A DNA stretch of 64,000 nt. It comes from Thermobispora bispora DSM 43833. GTDB taxonomy: Bacteria > Actinomycetota > Actinomycetes > Streptosporangiales > Streptosporangiaceae. Under the pieces are notes generated by a model. It did no database searches, had not been told where the DNA came from, and worked only from the letters and a program-made list of their open reading frames with translations. Each line of letters begins with the position of its first letter. The first letter of the stretch is position 1. The position numbers and the translations under genes were made by a program. Positions 59,887 to 64,000 of the stretch are shown here, in pieces. The DNA is taken from positions 558,001-622,000 of the forward strand of contig NC_014165.1 in the NCBI RefSeq assembly GCF_000092645.1, given 5' to 3'.

Positions 59887-61852
59887 TGCCCTGGCCGCGG
59901 CGATCATCGGGGCCGGCCTGCTCGCCGATGAGCTCGCCGCCGCGTTCCGGCCGTACGGCGAGGTGATCAGGCTGGACGAGGTGGAGCGGGCCGAAACGGA
60001 GGCGCACCGGTTGCGGGCGCTCGTGATGGCGTGCGACGGATGGGATACCTCTATTTATAGGGAGACCCGCGAACGCTGCCGGAGGCTCGGCATCCCGTGG
60101 CTGCCCGTCCGGACCGAACACGGGATTGCCGTGATCGGCCCGCTCGAACGGCCCGGGGAGCCCGGGTGCGCGCACTGCTTCGAGCTGCGCAGGGAACGGG
60201 CGCGCCCTGACGCGGCGGCCTACCGGGCGATTCTCAACCACCACGGACCGGAGCTCGCCAAGCGGCCGTCGCCCTATCTCGACGAGCTGGCGGCCGCAAC
60301 CATCGCGGCGCTGGGCGTACGGATGATCGATCAAGGCTCCGGGTGTCACGTCTGGTACGTGAGGCTCAACGGTCTGACCGTGGAACGCCACGCCTTCCTG
60401 CCCGAGCCCCTCTGCCCTGAATGCGGGTCACTGCCGATGGACGATCGGGACTCGGCGGTGATCGTCCTTCGGTCCCAGCCGAAGCGCGCCCCGGACGACT
60501 ACCGCACCAGGGACATCGTCGATGAGCTCGACGCGCTCGTGGCGGATTACGTCGACGGCGAGTCGGGATTGATCCGGCCGCTGGTCCGCGACACGCAGGG
60601 CGGCCTGGTGATAGCCGGGGCGATGCTGCCGTTGCGGTTCGCCGGCGGCTCGGAGCCAGGGGTCGGCCGGACCCGCGGCTACCGCACCAGCGAGGTGACC
60701 GCCATCTTGGAGGCGCTGGAGCGGTGGGGCGGGGTCGAGCCCGGAGGCAAGCGCACCGTAATCCGGGCGGCCTTCCGCGACATCGCCGCGGACGCGCTCG
60801 ACCCGCGGACGCTCGGCGTGCATTCCCCCGAGGCCTACGCGGCCGAGGATTTCCCGTTCCGGCCCTTCACCGAGGACGAGGAGACCGAGTGGGTCTGGGG
60901 ATACTCCTTCGCCCGTCGTTCCCCGATCCTCGTCCCGGAGACGGTGGCCTATTACTACGTGCACCGCGACCGGCCACGACAGGAGCGGCCGTTCCTGTAC
61001 GAGATCTCCAACGGATGTGCACTGGGCAGCGGCATGGAGGAGGCGATCCTCTACGGGATCCTGGAGGTCGTGGAGCGCGACGCCTTTCTCATGACCTGGT
61101 ACGGCCGGCTCGGTGTGCCACGGATCGATCTCGATTCGGCGAAGAACAGGATGGTCCCGCTGCAGGCCGCCGCGATCAGCGCGGAAACCGGCTACCGGAT
61201 CGAGGTCTACGACACCACGATGGAGCACGGGATCCCATCGGTGTGGGCGCTCGCGATACGAGGCGGCGAGGAGCCCACGGCGGCCCCGCGGCCGCGCATG
61301 GTGTGCGCGGCCGCGGCTCACCTCGATCCCGAGCAGGCGGTGCTCAGCGCACTCAGCGAACTGGGACCACTGCTCGCCGACTTGCTTCGCCGTTACCCCG
61401 ACGAGGCCGAGCGGGCCCGGCGCATGGTGGACGACCCCGGCCTCGTCACCACGATGCACGACCACTCGACCCTGTACGGCGCCGACGAGGCGTTCGGCCG
61501 GCTCGAGTTCCTCACCGGCACGGCCTCGACCAGGGATCTCGCCGCCATGCGGGAGTCCACCGTGGCGTTCCGGTCGGCGGACCTCCGTGACGATCTCCTC
61601 GAGGTGATCGGCCGCATCCTGGCCGAGGGAATGGACGTCATAGTCGTCGACCAGACCACTCCCGAGCACCGGGTGCACGGCTTCACCTGCGTCAAGGTCC
61701 TGATCCCCGGGATGATCCCCATGACCTTCGGCCACCGTAATCGCAGGCTCGACGGCCTCACCCGGCCGCTGGTGATCCCGTACCGGCTCGGGTATCGCCC
61801 GGCGCCGCTCACCCCCGAGGCGCTCAATCCGCACCCGCACCCTTTCCCGTGA
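59879..61852 (+). CDS. tbtG: YcaO cyclodehydratase TbtG
   Basis: TbtG uses ATP to cyclise six core Cys residues into thiazolines. The N-terminal 200 residues are E1-like with zinc-type pairs CAHC and CPEC. The YcaO domain (about 265-657) has the ATP/Mg motifs: YRTSEVTAILEALERWGG, SNGCALGSGMEEAILYGILEVVERDAFL, and AALHLD-like AAAAHLDPEQAVLSALSELG. The C-terminus ends NPHPHPFP, the Pro-rich tail needed by azoline-forming YcaO enzymes. ATG at 59879 with GGTGAGGAGAGCG upstream. Confidence 0.94.
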   Translation: MSDALAAAIIGAGLLADELAAAFRPYGEVIRLDEVERAETEAHRLRALVMACDGWDTSIYRETRERCRRLGIPWLPVRTEHGIAVIGPLERPGEPGCAHCFELRRERARPDAAAYRAILNHHGPELAKRPSPYLDELAAATIAALGVRMIDQGSGCHVWYVRLNGLTVERHAFLPEPLCPECGSLPMDDRDSAVIVLRSQPKRAPDDYRTRDIVDELDALVADYVDGESGLIRPLVRDTQGGLVIAGAMLPLRFAGGSEPGVGRTRGYRTSEVTAILEALERWGGVEPGGKRTVIRAAFRDIAADALDPRTLGVHSPEAYAAEDFPFRPFTEDEETEWVWGYSFARRSPILVPETVAYYYVHRDRPRQERPFLYEISNGCALGSGMEEAILYGILEVVERDAFLMTWYGRLGVPRIDLDSAKNRMVPLQAAAISAETGYRIEVYDTTMEHGIPSVWALAIRGGEEPTAAPRPRMVCAAAAHLDPEQAVLSALSELGPLLADLLRRYPDEAERARRMVDDPGLVTTMHDHSTLYGADEAFGRLEFLTGTASTRDLAAMRESTVAFRSADLRDDLLEVIGRILAEGMDVIVVDQTTPEHRVHGFTCVKVLIPGMIPMTFGHRNRRLDGLTRPLVIPYRLGYRPAPLTPEALNPHPHPFP

Positions 61853-61863
61853 GGAGCGCCGCG

Positions 61864-63192
61864 GTGACATCACGGCAAAGATCTGCGCCGGCTTCGATCC
61901 TCCAGGGGGTGGAAGCGCTGCTGAGGCCGCTCGCGGTGTTCCGGGCAGACCTGCACCGGAATCCAGAGCTGTCCGGCCAGGAGCGGCGCACCGCCGAGCG
62001 GCTCGCCCGGTGGCTTGGGCACGCCGGGTGCGAGGTCTTCACCGGGGTGGGCGGCCATGGTGTCGTGGCACGCCTGCGAAACGGCGAGGGGCCGCTCGTC
62101 CTGCTCCGCGCTGAATTGGACGCGCTCCCGGTCCGGGAGGAGACCGGTCTGTCCTACGCCAGCACGGTCACCGCGGCGCGGCCGGACGGCCGGGTCGTTC
62201 CCGTCGCGCACGCCTGCGGACATGACATCCACATGACCTGCCTCGCAGGGACCGCCGAGCTGCTCGCCGCCAACCGCGCATCCTGGCGGGGGACCGTGCT
62301 ACTGGTGGGGCAGCCTGCAGAGGAGACGCTGACAGGGGCGGCGGCGATGCTCGACGATGGCCTCTACCAGCGGTTCGGCGTGCCGGACGTGGCGCTCGCG
62401 CAGCATGTGGCGCCCCTGCCCGCGGGCGTGGTGGCCCATGCGCCACCCGGGGAACCGCTCACCGCCGCCGGGGCGGAGCTGCGCATCGTGATACGCGGCC
62501 GGGGCGGGCACGGCGGGATGCCGCACCTCGCCGTGGATCCGGTGGTGGTGGCCGCCTCGGTGGTGCTGCGGTTGCGGGCCATGGCCGTCCAGGAGCGCAG
62601 GCCCGGTGAGCACGTGGTCGTGACGGTCGGGGCGCTGCATGCGGGAGAGCGGGCGAATGTGATCCCGGACTCCGCCGTGCTCGAGGCGATCGTCCGCGCT
62701 CCGTCGCTGGCGGCCGTGGATCGGGTGGTGGAGGTGGCACGCCGGGTGGTGGAGGATGAGTGCCTGGCCGCGAGGTGCCCCGATCCGCCCGAGTTCACCG
62801 TGGTCACCAGGGTTCCCGCGGGGATATCCGATCCGGTCGCGGCCGCGCGGGTACGGCGGGCGCACCTCGCCGTGTTCGGCGCGGGCCGGGTGGTGGAGGT
62901 GCCGCAGGGCCAGGCCAGCGAGGACTTCCCCCTGTTCGGGGCGGATGGGCGTGTGCCCACCGTCTACTGGTATGTGGGCTCGGTGCCACCCGCCGTCTGG
63001 GACCGCGCGCCTGGAGCGGGGCCGCTGGAGAAGCTGCATTCTCTTCCGGCCGCGCATTCTCCGAAGTTCAGTCCTGACCCCGTGGCCACGCTGCGGGCGG
63101 GCATCACCGCGCTGGCGGCCGGCGCGCTCGCCTGGCTCGGCACCGGACCGCTGGGAAATGGTGAGATCATGTCCTTCGGCTCGCTACCATGA
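61864..63192 (+). CDS. M20-family metallohydrolase (amidohydrolase/peptidase) of the thiopeptide operon
   Basis: The 442-residue protein has the M20D pattern: RADLHRNPELSGQE, LRAELDALPV (metal Asp), HACGHDIHMTCL (two metal His), GQPAEETLTGA (catalytic Glu pair), RGRGGHGGMPHLAVDP in the lid, and SEDFPLFG with the last metal ligand region. It should cut an amide bond. It is last in the operon, with GTG 61864 after GAGGAGCGCCGCG; a GTG at 61849 overlapping tbtG is the alternative. It may be the gene called tbtH. Its step is not established by the sequence; trimming the C-terminal Ala or leader fragments are possibilities. Confidence 0.85.
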   Translation: MTSRQRSAPASILQGVEALLRPLAVFRADLHRNPELSGQERRTAERLARWLGHAGCEVFTGVGGHGVVARLRNGEGPLVLLRAELDALPVREETGLSYASTVTAARPDGRVVPVAHACGHDIHMTCLAGTAELLAANRASWRGTVLLVGQPAEETLTGAAAMLDDGLYQRFGVPDVALAQHVAPLPAGVVAHAPPGEPLTAAGAELRIVIRGRGGHGGMPHLAVDPVVVAASVVLRLRAMAVQERRPGEHVVVTVGALHAGERANVIPDSAVLEAIVRAPSLAAVDRVVEVARRVVEDECLAARCPDPPEFTVVTRVPAGISDPVAAARVRRAHLAVFGAGRVVEVPQGQASEDFPLFGADGRVPTVYWYVGSVPPAVWDRAPGAGPLEKLHSLPAAHSPKFSPDPVATLRAGITALAAGALAWLGTGPLGNGEIMSFGSLP

Positions 63193-63242
63193 AAGGAGCC
63201 ATCGGCCCAGCCCGCCTACGGTCTGCAGCAGGTTGATCCAGC

Positions 63243-63281
63243 GGCGCGCCGTACGCCTGCCGTACGGAGCGCCTCTGTTTT
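63243..63281 (+). terminator. Terminator at the end of the thiopeptide operon
   Basis: GGCGC-CCGTACG pairs with CGTACGG-GCGCC around a CCTGC loop, with one G/A mismatch, and runs into TCTGTTTT. It ends where the -35 of the str promoter begins. Confidence 0.8.
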
Positions 63282-63308
63282 GACGTGAAGTGCGGCGGTA
63301 GGTAGGCT
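63280..63308 (+). promoter_or_regulatory. Promoter of the rpsL-rpsG (str) operon
   Basis: TTGACG (63280-63285) and TAGGCT (63303-63308) are exactly 17 bases apart. The leader to rpsL is then about 285 bases, and no gene is seen in it. Confidence 0.75.
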
Positions 63309-63599
63309 GAGCCTTCGTGCCCATGGTTCGTGGGCCCGCACGTGCGTTCTGACAAGCCGTTCTCACGGCGATCCGGAGAGCGCCGTGCGTCCTCCCCCGG
63401 CTGGATCCCTCCGTTTCGGAGCTGCGTCTTCAAGGCGCGACACGCCCGAGCGCGGGGGTCGGAGCGAGGGGAGAAATCGCAGGTCAGAGCATATGCCGAC
63501 CTGCGAAGAACACGAGGGAGAAGTAGCTGGGCTGAGCGTGGCCGAGCGTACTCGACCCGAAAAGACGTAGCACCGGCCAAGGCGCGAAATGGAGACGTA

Positions 63600-63974
63600 G
63601 TGCCTACTATCCAGCAGTTGGTCCGTAAGGGCCGACAGGACAAGGTTACGAAGACCAAGACCCCGGCGCTGAAGGGAAGTCCTCAGCTACGGGGCCACTG
63701 CGTGCGCGTCTACACTACGACTCCCAAGAAGCCCAACTCGGCGCTGCGCAAGGTGGCCCGTGTTCGGCTGACCAGCGGCATTGAGGTCACCGCATATATC
63801 CCGGGCGTTGGGCACAACCTTCAGGAGCACTCGATCGTGCTCGTGCGTGGCGGTCGTGTGAAGGACCTGCCAGGCGTTCGCTACAAGATCATTCGTGGGG
63901 CGCTTGACGCTCAGGGTGTCCGCGGTCGTAAGCAGGCCCGGAGCCGTTACGGCGCGAAGAAGGAGAAGAGCTGA
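63600..63974 (+). CDS. rpsL: 30S ribosomal protein S12
   Basis: S12 sits at the decoding centre. The 124-residue protein starts [26 protein letters not shown]. The streptomycin-related positions are wild type: Lys in [13 protein letters not shown] and [16 protein letters not shown] start at 63600 with ATGGAGACGTA upstream; the longer frame in the leader was rejected. rpsG starts two bases after the stop. Confidence 0.98.
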   Translation: MPTIQQLVRKGRQDKVTKTKTPALKGSPQLRGHCVRVYTTTPKKPNSALRKVARVRLTSGIEVTAYIPGVGHNLQEHSIVLVRGGRVKDLPGVRYKIIRGALDAQGVRGRKQARSRYGAKKEKS

Positions 63975-63975
63975 A

Positions 63976-64000
63976 ATGCCGCGCAAGGGATCCCCTGGTC
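63976..64000 (+). CDS. rpsG: 30S ribosomal protein S7, first codons only (window edge)
   Basis: An ATG two bases after the rpsL stop opens MPRKGSPG, the start of S7, with GAAGAAGGAGAAGAGCTGA upstream. The gene continues past the window. fusA and tuf are expected to follow. Confidence 0.9.

Overview
The window is very GC-rich, uses GTG/TTG starts freely, has many apparently leaderless genes, and carries actinobacterial marker genes (IdeR-type repressor, UdgX, class F sortases, SpoIIE-type phosphatase, Nur box). The precursor peptide at 51854 has the core SCNCFCYICCSCSSA and sits in a gene set matching the thiomuracin (tbt) cluster known from Thermobispora bispora. I therefore infer Thermobispora bispora or a very close Streptosporangiaceae relative.

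Layout. 1-3.7 kb: sirtuin, HxlR regulator, family-2 glycosyltransferase. 3.7-7.0 kb: an ECF nickel/cobalt transporter (CbiM/NikM-N fusion, CbiQ, CbiO) behind a perfect Nur-type box, with overlapping mini-ORFs in front of cbiQ. 7.0-16.9 kb: short-chain dehydrogenase plus crotonase, rhomboid protease, SerC, citrate synthase, PdxH, UdgX, IdeR, and a PAS-GAF-SpoIIE-HATPase phosphatase. 17.06-17.84 kb: a CRISPR array of about 12 repeats, decayed at one end, with no cas genes in the window. 18.1-28.0 kb: a 54-residue membrane protein, two acyl-CoA dehydrogenases, a thiolase, and two tandem secreted-substrate/class F sortase pairs. 28.0-32.7 kb: repeats, methyltransferase, adenosine deaminase homologue, aspartate aminotransferase. 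32.9-46.7 kb: the conserved transcription/translation block tRNA-Trp, secE, nusG, rplK, rplA, lipoprotein, rplJ, rplL, rpoB, rpoC. 46.8-63.2 kb: the thiopeptide cluster. 63.28 kb to the end: promoter, rpsL and the first codons of rpsG.

How the thiopeptide cluster works. Two divergent transcription units meet at 51.4-51.85 kb. The rightward operon encodes the precursor (tbtA), the split LanB-type dehydratase (tbtB tRNA-dependent glutamylation, tbtC elimination), the pyridine synthase (tbtD), the azoline dehydrogenase (tbtE), the leader-binding Ocin-ThiF protein (tbtF), the YcaO cyclodehydratase (tbtG) and an M20 hydrolase. The leftward operon encodes a TetR regulator, two abutting P450s and a radical SAM thiazole C-methyltransferase (tbtI). 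From tbtB on, start and stop codons overlap, so subunits are probably translationally coupled. The cluster lies exactly between rpoC and rpsL, where most actinobacteria have rpsL directly or shortly after rpoC. Thiomuracin/GE2270-type thiopeptides inhibit EF-Tu, whose gene (tuf) is expected just beyond the right edge in the str operon. No exporter or immunity gene is visible in the cluster.

Other points worth a look: RpoB carries Asn at the classical rifampicin-resistance position Ser531 (E. coli numbering); the sortase pairs share an unusual sorting-like motif TPxGGxxTG; similar palindromes precede an acyl-CoA dehydrogenase and a thiolase; and several intergenic regions hold degenerate tandem repeats. 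All names rest on reading motifs by eye; no database search was run.
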